A stretch of DNA of 64,000 nt from CAG-217 sp963642245 (GTDB lineage: Bacteria; Bacillota; Clostridia; Oscillospirales; Acutalibacteraceae), in contig CAVIFY010000006.1 in assembly GCA_963642245.1 (NCBI GenBank), forward strand, positions 7,436 through 71,435, given 5' to 3'. The notes under the pieces were generated by a model. That model was not told the DNA's origin. It did no database searches and saw nothing but the letters and a program-made list of their open reading frames with translations. Position numbers and translations under genes: made by a program. Below are positions 10,101 to 16,873 of the stretch, piece after piece. Every line of letters begins with the position of its first letter. Within the stretch, counting starts at the first letter, position 1.

Positions 10101-12792
10101 TAACCGTCACCTTCTCACAAGCGTTCCCACTGGGAATTGCGAACTGGACTGTGGGCGCAGTCTGGTCAAATTTCAAGGTAAAAGTGACACTGGACGCATT
10201 GCCTGCGTTGTCCCAGGCTTCCACTGTGTAAGTGAGTTCACCGCCATTCCAGTTTTCATCTTCGATCTTTACTCCATTAACCCGATGGGCATTTTCCTCC
10301 TTATCAGCCTGGGCCACAGCATGCAGCTCAATTATGCCGGTTTCCAGCATTTTCTCGTTGTTAGTTTCGTTGTTATTGTTCGTTTTCTCGTTGTTATCTG
10401 GCTTAAGATATACAACTGTACCATTCACACTTACCTGCACACCGGCCACACCGGAAATTTTTCCTTCATCTTCATCTGTTTTATCAGATACATGAAAAGA
10501 AACGGTATAGTCGTTCTTAAAGACAGTCGTGCTGGGAGAAGCGGAAACCGCATTTTTTTCATTCAATTTCTCATCCTGCCCCGCCGCCAAAATCCGCGGT
10601 GCGTTATTCTCTAATACAAAATTGCAATCCCCAAATTCTTCCGTATCCTTTGTCAACTCATCCAAATTGGAATTGGCTGTTGTCACCTGGATTTCTTTCG
10701 TTGAATTCCCCAACTGGTCTTGCAGTTGTACATACAGAGAGCCCTTAAAGTTTTTCAGTTCTTCTGCAGTAATCTCTGCAATAAACTTGGCGGATACGGC
10801 GCTACCCACTTCGCCGCTTTCTGCTGCTTGTGCCGGAATGGTGGTTACCACTTTGCCGCTTGTGTCCTTAAAAATCAAGGACTGCACTTTATCCTCAGAA
10901 AAGCCACTGGCATTACTGCACGCATCCACACCATCTGTGGCGTACACCGTAATCTTCAGTTCTTTGTTAAAGAAGCGACCAAAGCTCAGCTTATTCAGGA
11001 ATTCTGCAAACGGGCCACTGTTTTCTTGCTTAAACTCGACTAAATTTAATTCCGGTGCTTTTTTGTCATAAAGCTTTGCCGCACAGGAAGACGCACTTGA
11101 CGCATTGCCGGCATTATCCAGGCAATAGAATTTATGCTCTTTTTTATCTTCAATCGTAAACTGATTTGCAGTTTTGCTATCCGTTATATACTGCCAATCA
11201 CCGTCATCCATCTTATAAGCCACAACCGGGAATTCTACCTGTGCATTATTGGTATTTCCCTGCGCCTCTACCGTAGCGGTAATCGGCTTATTGGTCCAAA
11301 GTTCTTTCCCGTCTGCACCCACATTTGAGAGCGTTACGCCTGTGACAGTCGGCGGTATGGAATTAAAATTCTTGACCTGAATTTCCTGCTCGGCTACATT
11401 GACCGGATTCGCATTGTCACGCACAGATACGGTATGCTTTTCATCGTCCTTGATATCAAAGGAATTCTCCTTTTGCCAATCGCCATTATCCAACTTATAT
11501 GCCCCGAGTTTGTTCAGACCGGACTGCACATCATTGGCGGTTACTGTCACTGTAACGGCCTGGTTGGTAGGCTTATCCGTGCTCTGCTGCACATCATTGA
11601 TTGTTGGCGCCGTGGTGTCATAATTAGGGATATAGCGTAAAACAGCAGACTCGTTCTCAGCCTGGTCTATAACGAGAAAATCGTACGATTTTCCACCTTT
11701 CAGTTCAAAGTCACCGGAAGTCTGCCATGTTTCACCGCCATTGCAGCTAAAATACTTAATACCGGAACCGCCCGCATTATCAGTGGCCTCAATATGATAT
11801 GTGTATGTGATTATATCGCTGATATAAGTGCCCTGCTTCAAGACCAAGTTTCCAAGCTTAACCTGCACCTGATTGATTGTGGGCGCAATATCATCATATC
11901 TATCCGCTTTTGCCTGCCGGTCTGCTTCATTGCCAACAGCGTCCCGTACATAAAAGGTGTGTTCTTTGTTATCCTGGATCACAAATGTGCCAGTCTCCTG
12001 CCACTGGCCGTCGTCCATCTTAAAGGCTTTCTCTGCCAGGCCGGATTCGCTGTCCTCACCGGTAACGGTTACCTTTACTTCATCGTTCGTCCACTGTTCG
12101 CCCTCATTTTGCGGATCAAGTACCACACCGATTTCAGGCGCAGTTGCGTCTACATACTGCACCTCTACGGTCTCGCCTGCGGACACATTCCCCACAGCGT
12201 CTTTTGCATAAAAAGTATAAGTTCCGTTTGCTTTCACCTGGAAATCAGGCGTTTTTTGCCACTGGCCATCATTGATCCGATAGGCAACTGCGCCATAGCC
12301 GTTGCCATCATCTGCCCGGACTGTCAGCGTGGCCGCAGCCTTTGCCCATGCGGTGGGATTGCCGCTTACAGTCACTTTTGGGGCCTGGGTATCCGGCTGT
12401 ACGGACGGCTCTGTGCCGGTCACAGTACCGTCCGGGTCACACAACACGCCTACCCAAGCGGATTGATCGGCTAACCAAGTGCCAAAATCAATGACACCGT
12501 CACTAATCTGCACATCGTCTGCCGGGTCTACTGCACCATCCACATAAATGGTCGGCACCTCCGCGCTTTCTGCTGTATAAGCGACCTTGCTGCCGGTTAC
12601 TTCCAAAGTTTCTGCACCAAAGAAGTACACCTTTTTGCCCTGTACCTCCACGACCATGCAGTCTTTGGTGGCAGCCATAGCAGAGGTCACCAGACCCAGC
12701 GGCAAAGCCGTCAACAACATCAGCACTGCCAGCAGACAGGCCAATCCCTTTTTAGAAGTCCTTTTTACTTGCAAGATTTTTGCTTTCATCAT
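7144..12792 (-). CDS. Giant surface protein: signal peptide, about 12 Ig-like repeats, C-terminal TM anchor
   Basis: 1882 residues. The signal peptide ends near TSAMAA (about 41). The body is a chain of roughly 12-13 modules of 80-150 residues, each opening with a D-x-(T)-A-P-x-(I/V) junction and ending in a DxxGN-type turn (for example YAKDAVGNVS, VRDAVGNEA), typical of bacterial Ig-like or cadherin-like repeats. A short Gln/Asn-rich stretch lies near residue 1020. A hydrophobic helix (about 1845-1868) followed by KKRKK and an acidic tail anchors it in the membrane; there is no LPXTG motif. It is the only large extracellular product of the operon and could be a stalk, adhesin or ligand partner of the vWA receptor (inference). 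Starts at 12792 or 12789 are equally possible. Confidence 0.9.
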   Translation of the reverse strand: MMKAKILQVKRTSKKGLACLLAVLMLLTALPLGLVTSAMAATKDCMVVEVQGKKVYFFGAETLEVTGSKVAYTAESAEVPTIYVDGAVDPADDVQISDGVIDFGTWLADQSAWVGVLCDPDGTVTGTEPSVQPDTQAPKVTVSGNPTAWAKAAATLTVRADDGNGYGAVAYRINDGQWQKTPDFQVKANGTYTFYAKDAVGNVSAGETVEVQYVDATAPEIGVVLDPQNEGEQWTNDEVKVTVTGEDSESGLAEKAFKMDDGQWQETGTFVIQDNKEHTFYVRDAVGNEADRQAKADRYDDIAPTINQVQVKLGNLVLKQGTYISDIITYTYHIEATDNAGGSGIKYFSCNGGETWQTSGDFELKGGKSYDFLVIDQAENESAVLRYIPNYDTTAPTINDVQQSTDKPTNQAVTVTVTANDVQSGLNKLGAYKLDNGDWQKENSFDIKDDEKHTVSVRDNANPVNVAEQEIQVKNFNSIPPTVTGVTLSNVGADGKELWTNKPITATVEAQGNTNNAQVEFPVVAYKMDDGDWQYITDSKTANQFTIEDKKEHKFYCLDNAGNASSASSCAAKLYDKKAPELNLVEFKQENSGPFAEFLNKLSFGRFFNKELKITVYATDGVDACSNASGFSEDKVQSLIFKDTSGKVVTTIPAQAAESGEVGSAVSAKFIAEITAEELKNFKGSLYVQLQDQLGNSTKEIQVTTANSNLDELTKDTEEFGDCNFVLENNAPRILAAGQDEKLNEKNAVSASPSTTVFKNDYTVSFHVSDKTDEDEGKISGVAGVQVSVNGTVVYLKPDNNEKTNNNNETNNEKMLETGIIELHAVAQADKEENAHRVNGVKIEDENWNGGELTYTVEAWDNAGNASSVTFTLKFDQTAPTVQFAIPSGNACEKVTVTDYGFFFNKDTDVVISASDLYNREQNEATASGVKSITYKLVPFDQEFDDVEAITVPVSAKDDNSVTVAVAVQARFKGQIYAYATDNAGNFPGTREGGKWSGCKYFADSAKANDQGYVHPDGTIVENAQQHQDSSIVIAGKNQPAGTQNNKKAYKAGGQNAPQQDKELSYDATKNVPLYDTNAKFTVKVKDAQSGIRTVKYTLIEGGKTSVNTLEVNTPYGKADAQAALKAENLECSTGNETRHAKELWRVDDAKITGRDANLATELTSTVTVDANYNDILLIVELTDNAGNTSYDYVAFGIDKTAPQIQVEYTSAVAPQSGSYYSKARTAYITITERNIRTEQVALLIEKCLDSARTFDKKDTKAYREGFKITSKTLLQKGSGNGDDRQYRIKVDFTGDGNYRIKTLKCTDNVGHANTAVTYGKYNAAGNRDAVSGSNKTRFTIDKTAPKIHVALDLNDRVKNKKYFNATRTATVTVTEHNFNAKAFENQLKATLNGKGIAVPGVSAFHRENGTDRWTATITFAADGDYVLDFKTTDKAGNSYKTVAGDFSGAAAQNFTIDKTAPQLTIGGITTNTAYKKVPAIVVKEADNNASTITSSVVGTCFDSQTKMAKRTVKVSAKNSGQLTADHQLQNTVTYTAVEQDGYYIVTAQCVDMAGNQSQVQRKVFTKNEKGAVYVVSNDLAALNNGYANKTAVAKQSLVVTEYSPTEIQSPEYYININGKKKDGLVTMEKGQHHAGEWYVNTYTISSKDIVAEGKYALYIKSKTKLDGKNTVVNNSSENKDLHRLNIQFTIDNTNPYVRITGLEKHLYSNTKVQTVTFSVSESNLASIVIHMTRDGQALEPLVWDHAQDKKHPNGWTVENGIAVVQVQLENGKSDLTFEITDLAGNKCSTANDYNKQELFVSGTTGNKNNWLEETDGKIVLKDIYVDKGFSANAFAALIRNNLAISVVIFVVIGLVLLAVIILPILSKKRKKMDAADAEKLN

Positions 12793-12827
12793 TCTTTCCC
12801 CATTTCTAATTTATGTTTTATATGAAG

Positions 12828-13256
12828 TCACTCAATGATCTCTTTAGAGTACGCATAGCGCAGGCTCTTCATGATCTGAAAATCCGCGTGTGCGTCTGCT
12901 TGCAGCAATGTGGTCTGGCCGGAGTGTTCCGCCGGTGCTTTTACCCCATTGTCTGTTGCATTTTGATCGAGTGGCATTGTGTTTCCGCTATGGTCACCGG
13001 CAGGCACTACCGCACTGCCGGTAGGCATGGTACGGGGTTGTACCTGCCTGGGCTGCACCGCAGGCCCACTGGGGGTCGCCGGAGCAGGAACGGCTGTATG
13101 CTTGTGACGCTGGAGCCGCTCTTGATACCCACGATCCAGCAGGGCGTCGTACACCTGGGCCATATTCTTCTTGAAGAACACAAAAGCGGCCGTAATCGCC
13201 AAAATCACGCCAAGCACCATAAAAGAGATAGAAAGTCCGATCATTGCACTGTACAT
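12828..13256 (-). CDS. Small single-pass membrane protein with Pro-rich cytosolic tail
   Basis: 142 residues. The ATG at 13256 has a strong TAAGGAGG site 8 bases upstream and places a membrane helix at about 5-28; a longer in-frame start would enter the upstream kinase gene. The rest is polar, with a Pro/Ala/Gln-rich segment (about 55-90) and a charged C-terminus. No recognised family. It lies between the membrane kinase and the giant surface protein, so a bridging or chaperone role is possible, but nothing in the sequence proves it. Confidence 0.75.
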   Translation of the reverse strand: MYSAMIGLSISFMVLGVILAITAAFVFFKKNMAQVYDALLDRGYQERLQRHKHTAVPAPATPSGPAVQPRQVQPRTMPTGSAVVPAGDHSGNTMPLDQNATDNGVKAPAEHSGQTTLLQADAHADFQIMKSLRYAYSKEIIE

Positions 13257-13269
13257 AAATACTACCTCC

Positions 13270-14907
13270 TTATGTATTTTCCTTAAAATTCTGCTTGGCT
13301 TTTTGCGAAATGCTGTCATTAAAGAAACACTGCAGCGCTGCCGCTCGCTTGGGCAGGAAATAAGCTTTATTGTCAATCAAACAATTCGCTTGGCTTTTCA
13401 CCATAAAGTCATATATGCCCTGGCACTCTGCATCACTGGTATTGGCGCTGTTATAAAGCGCATCATACGCAGCCAGCTGCTCCTTGTTCTCTTCCAAAAA
13501 GCTGCGAATGGTTTGCAGATTTTTCATCACCTCGTCCAGATTTTTCGCTGCACCGTTGGCGTCCGGGTCGTTGCTGTAATTGGCAGCAGCCTGATAAATC
13601 TGGGCGTAATACAATTTAATTGTTGCAATACTCGCCGGTATATCGACGGAGTCTAAGCCATTTTTAATGTCAAAAGGCTGATTGGGCAAAATGCGAATGC
13701 TGTCCGGATCTGTACTGGCAAAGGAACGATAATATTTGCAGGCATTATCCAGCGCGTCTTTTTTGTCCAAGTTGCTATTCAGTTCCACACGCAGGGCAAT
13801 TTCAAAGCCGACTGTATTACGATCCTCCGTGTCCTTGATTTGTGTATATTGCCCGATATAGTCCGGTAAAGTCGCCAACTGGTTTGCACTGGCGCTCTCT
13901 ACATAGCCCCGATATGCGTCTGCCCGAGTGGGGTCAATGGCAATGCACTCCTCATACTTGCCGCTGCTTAATTTGTCCTGATAATCGTGATTGCGTACCA
14001 CAAACGAAAGCGGCAACAAAATCGCACCGATCATAAAGAAGGAAACAGCCGCAGCAATCAATCCGCGAAAGGCATTGAGTTTGCGCTGCCGAATACGAAT
14101 GACCGCCTCGTCCCGATCATGATAATGCTGAAGTGCATACTTAAAATCCGCCGCCGATTGATACCGATTGGCCGGGTTTTGCGCCGTAGCTTTATTCAGC
14201 ACTTTAATCAGACCGTCTGTTACCGCCGGGTTCTGCTTGCGAATATCGTCGTAGAATTCCACATCATACGGCGTTTTGCCCATCAGCAAGGAGCGCAGCG
14301 TGATGCCCAGCGAATACACATCTGTTCGCGCATCCGACTGCACCTTGGCATCAAACTGTTCCGGCGCCGCATACCCGCGCGTACCCACATTGGTGGTATC
14401 GCCCACATTCTGCGGTTTATATTTCTTTGCTATCCCAAAATCCAGTAGCTTGATCTGCTGTCTGTCCGGCAACAACTGCACATTGGCCGGCTTCATATCC
14501 CGGTAAATAATTTTTGGGGACCGGGTATGCAAATACTCCAGTACATCGCAAAGCTGGGAACCCCAAAGCACCACATCTTCCGGTGTGGAGGGGCCGCGCT
14601 TCACTTCTTCCGCCAGGGATTTGCCCTCCACAAAATCCTCAATAATGTAGATCGTATCGTTTTGGTCCACAATGTCCACAATACGCACAATATTGGGATG
14701 ATTCAGCTTGGTGAGCATTTCCGCTTCCGACACCGGCGTTAAACCGACAATATTGCTTTGCCCCGGCGGTTTCTTCTTAGCTTCCTTTACGGCCCACTGT
14801 TTTTTTAAGCGCCGATCCATGGCCAAATACACAACAGACATACCGCCATGTCCCAGTTCCGTTAAAATTTCATATTTACCATCTATAATGGATCCGATCT
14901 CTGCCAT
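13270..14907 (-). CDS. Membrane-anchored Ser/Thr protein kinase with extracytoplasmic C-terminal domain
   Basis: 545 residues from the ATG at 14907, which follows AAGGGGG. The kinase domain is at 10-265: glycine loop GHGGMS, WAVKEA with catalytic Lys 41, YRDMKPAN (135-142, Tyr replacing the His of HRD, a tolerated variation) and DFG (156-158), then the APEQ segment. A membrane helix at about 282-304 follows a basic juxtamembrane stretch. About 240 residues lie outside and look helical and repeat-like, perhaps TPR-like; there are no PASTA repeats, unlike PknB/PrkC. It would sense something outside and signal inward. It starts 10 bases below the PP2C gene, its probable antagonist. Confidence 0.93.
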   Translation of the reverse strand: MAEIGSIIDGKYEILTELGHGGMSVVYLAMDRRLKKQWAVKEAKKKPPGQSNIVGLTPVSEAEMLTKLNHPNIVRIVDIVDQNDTIYIIEDFVEGKSLAEEVKRGPSTPEDVVLWGSQLCDVLEYLHTRSPKIIYRDMKPANVQLLPDRQQIKLLDFGIAKKYKPQNVGDTTNVGTRGYAAPEQFDAKVQSDARTDVYSLGITLRSLLMGKTPYDVEFYDDIRKQNPAVTDGLIKVLNKATAQNPANRYQSAADFKYALQHYHDRDEAVIRIRQRKLNAFRGLIAAAVSFFMIGAILLPLSFVVRNHDYQDKLSSGKYEECIAIDPTRADAYRGYVESASANQLATLPDYIGQYTQIKDTEDRNTVGFEIALRVELNSNLDKKDALDNACKYYRSFASTDPDSIRILPNQPFDIKNGLDSVDIPASIATIKLYYAQIYQAAANYSNDPDANGAAKNLDEVMKNLQTIRSFLEENKEQLAAYDALYNSANTSDAECQGIYDFMVKSQANCLIDNKAYFLPKRAAALQCFFNDSISQKAKQNFKENT

Positions 14908-14917
14908 GACTGCCCCC

Positions 14918-15694
14918 TTAATGCACTGTCTTAAAAGCAACGCCGGTCATATTGTCCTGTTCATTCCGTTGCTGCAACAGACCGATGATCTCAGCTAACA
15001 CATCTTGCATTCCGCGCTCGGACCGTACCACCCGCGGTGAGAGCAGTCCCAGCAGCTCCGGCTCTTGGATTTCATGACGAAAGCCGTCTGTACACAGCAG
15101 ATAAACCGTATTGGACTCCAATGTGTATTCCAAAAATTCCGGCTGCAATACCTGAGAGGCACCCACGCACTGTAAAAGCACATTGCGCCGCGTATCTTTT
15201 TCTTCCTGATCCGGAGCCAATTTACCGGCACTGATCTCCCGCGCCACCAGGGATTGATCCTGCGTAAGACGCGAAACATTATTTTGTATCTTATATAATC
15301 TGGAGTCGCCGATATTGACCACATACAGCTTATCGCCAATGCAAAGCGCAGCCACCACAGTCGTACCCAGCGAAATGTTGTGATCCAGTCCGTAATTGCC
15401 AATATCGGCATTAAGCCGATTCAATAAATGGGTCCATTCCTTGCGAAATAATGCAAAATCCATTTTGCGCTGGCTGAGCAAAATCGGCAGACTCTGTGCA
15501 AACCAGTCCGAAAAGCGAGCAACCACGGTTGCGCTGGCCACCTCGCCTTTTTTTAATCCGCCCATACCATCACACACCACAGCGAACAACAAATTTCCAT
15601 ATTGCTTGCTCCTGGCGGTTTGAATACAGTAGCTGTCCTGATTGGTCTTTTTGACCGGACCAATATCTGTTTGCGCCGCAATTAAGTAATTCAT
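14918..15694 (-). CDS. PP2C-family Ser/Thr protein phosphatase (Stp-like)
   Basis: 258 residues, close to the size of bacterial Stp/PrpC phosphatases. Motifs in order: TNQDS (17-21), CDGMGG (41-46), NIGDSRLY, CTDGF and EQDNMTG, giving the full set of metal-binding Asp residues. Cytosolic. Its first codons overlap the stop of the FHA gene upstream by 4 bases (ATGA), implying translational coupling, and the membrane kinase follows after 10 bases. PP2C next to a kinase is the classical layout of bacterial Ser/Thr signalling pairs, so it probably dephosphorylates that kinase and its FHA substrates. Confidence 0.95.
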   Translation of the reverse strand: MNYLIAAQTDIGPVKKTNQDSYCIQTARSKQYGNLLFAVVCDGMGGLKKGEVASATVVARFSDWFAQSLPILLSQRKMDFALFRKEWTHLLNRLNADIGNYGLDHNISLGTTVVAALCIGDKLYVVNIGDSRLYKIQNNVSRLTQDQSLVAREISAGKLAPDQEEKDTRRNVLLQCVGASQVLQPEFLEYTLESNTVYLLCTDGFRHEIQEPELLGLLSPRVVRSERGMQDVLAEIIGLLQQRNEQDNMTGVAFKTVH

Positions 15695-16572
15695 TTGGAG
15701 TCCCCCTGGATTTCAAAATCTACGATCTCATTGGCCAAGATTAACCGATCACCGGACCGCATGGGATAGCGTTGATTCGGTTGCAGCTTGGTGCCGTTAA
15801 GTGTTGTACCGTTGGTTGAGCCGTGATCAACAACGGTGTAGCCGTCCCCTGTAAAAGAAACGGTCACCTGTCGCTTGCTGATATAATCATTTTGTAAGAC
15901 CAAATCACAGCAGCCTGGGTCTGCACCAATGGAAAATTCTGTTTCCTGCATTGGTACAGACTGACCGGTACGCACCACAAAAAAGGTAGCCACCGGTAGT
16001 TGGGGCATTAAAACGCAAGTGTCACCGGAGTGATTGGACAAATCCCGTATAAGCGAGGCCGGATCAGGCGACGCAAAGTTCGGCACATATCCACTTGGTG
16101 GGACAAGAGGTTCCGTCTCACCGAAACCGTTTGGCAACGGCGCTCCCTGTAATTCTGCCGCGCTGTATCTACCGTTGTCCGGCATATCCAGTGGCTCTGT
16201 TATGCCATAAAAATCTTCTGCCGGTATGTACAAAGGTTCTGTTGCGCCATAGTTGCCGTCTGCCAAAGGCGAAAACGGTGCGGCGCTTTGCAAGTGTTGC
16301 GCCGGCGTGTCCAAAGGCTCCGTTGCACCGGCGGGATCATAGGCCGGTGCCATCAGCGGCTCCGTTGCGCCATATAGGTCTTGACCCGGTGGTGAAATCG
16401 GCTCTGTCATACCCGCCATACTCTGCTGTGCAGCGGCACCGAAAGCTCCGGCAGATCCATAAGGTATCTGCGCACCTACGCCATGCGTCGCAGCCCACGC
16501 ATCCGGTGGGCTGACCACATCACCGCCACTTTGCTTTTTCTTCTTTTTCTTTCCAAATCCAAAAAGCCCCAT
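15691..16572 (-). CDS. FHA protein with tandem TEP(L/I) repeats, first gene of the operon
   Basis: 293 residues. A Lys-rich N-terminus (KKKKKK at 8-13) is followed by eight tandem units of 14 residues (about 51-162). Six contain TEPL or TEPI, with Thr at 56, 70, 84, 111, 125 and 153. A C-terminal FHA domain (about 195-290) has SKRQ and STNGT but Gly-Ala in place of Gly-Arg. FHA domains commonly prefer pThr with Leu, Ile or Asp at +3, which these repeats provide, so the repeat may be a multi-site scaffold once phosphorylated. The start at 16572 has GGGGAAGA upstream. As the first gene of the run it may be the abundant substrate and hub of the circuit (inference). Confidence 0.9.
   Translation of the reverse strand: MGLFGFGKKKKKKQSGGDVVSPPDAWAATHGVGAQIPYGSAGAFGAAAQQSMAGMTEPISPPGQDLYGATEPLMAPAYDPAGATEPLDTPAQHLQSAAPFSPLADGNYGATEPLYIPAEDFYGITEPLDMPDNGRYSAAELQGAPLPNGFGETEPLVPPSGYVPNFASPDPASLIRDLSNHSGDTCVLMPQLPVATFFVVRTGQSVPMQETEFSIGADPGCCDLVLQNDYISKRQVTVSFTGDGYTVVDHGSTNGTTLNGTKLQPNQRYPMRSGDRLILANEIVDFEIQGDSK
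16087..16422 (-). repeat. Eight tandem 42-bp coding repeats (14-residue TEPL units)
   Basis: Within the first FHA gene, units begin at residues 51, 65, 79, about 93, 107, 121, 135 and 149. The spacing between conserved Thr residues is 14, 14, 27, 14 and 28. Two units (about 93-106 and 135-148) have lost the Thr-Glu-Pro core. Consensus is roughly aromatic-Gly-Ala-Thr-Glu-Pro-Leu-x-x-Pro-Ala. Confidence 0.85.
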
Positions 16573-16867
16573 ATTCTTCCCCAGTCCTATGATTTGCTAT
16601 GTACATTCTCTTTCTCAAACTGCGCTTTTGTTGCAACTGCATATTCATGTCTATTTTACAGAAACAAATTGTTCACTTCTATACGCTGTTTGCGTACTAT
16701 TGGCAATTTTTTGCCTGTTTTTTCATATTTTCACACGCAGTCCGTCAATTTCTGTATATTTTTCACAGTTTGAGATCGCTTTCACCGTGATTTGCAATTT
16801 GGCAAGGGTTTTGGTATGATGAGTGCAGAACGAGTCGGGTTTGGCGGTGCGGTTGACGGATGGGGGT
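16573..16867. other. AT-rich divergent intergenic region
   Basis: About 295 bases between the FHA operon (minus) and an esterase gene (plus). It is clearly more AT-rich than the flanks and has no supported gene. A good plus-strand promoter lies at its right end. A weaker minus-strand candidate (TTGACG at 16748-16743, TATGAA at 16727-16722, 15-bp spacer) could drive the FHA operon, which would then have a leader of about 140 bases. Confidence 0.6.
16792..16820 (+). promoter_or_regulatory. Promoter for the esterase gene
   Basis: TTGCAA at 16792-16797, 17-bp spacer, TATGAT at 16815-16820. The transcript would start near 16827. This rules out the in-frame GTG at 16823 as the translation start and supports the ATGs at 16868/16874. 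Confidence 0.7.
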
Positions 16868-16873
16868 ATGGGA

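Noticed and set aside
13270..14907. Inactive pseudokinase because HRD is YRD
   Set aside because: The catalytic Asp, Asn, DFG and invariant Lys are all present. Tyr for His in HRD is tolerated in active kinases.
1..16572. Type VII secretion cluster
   Set aside because: No WXG100, EssC/FtsK-like, EsaA or YukD-like gene in the visible part. FHA/kinase genes alone do not justify the call.
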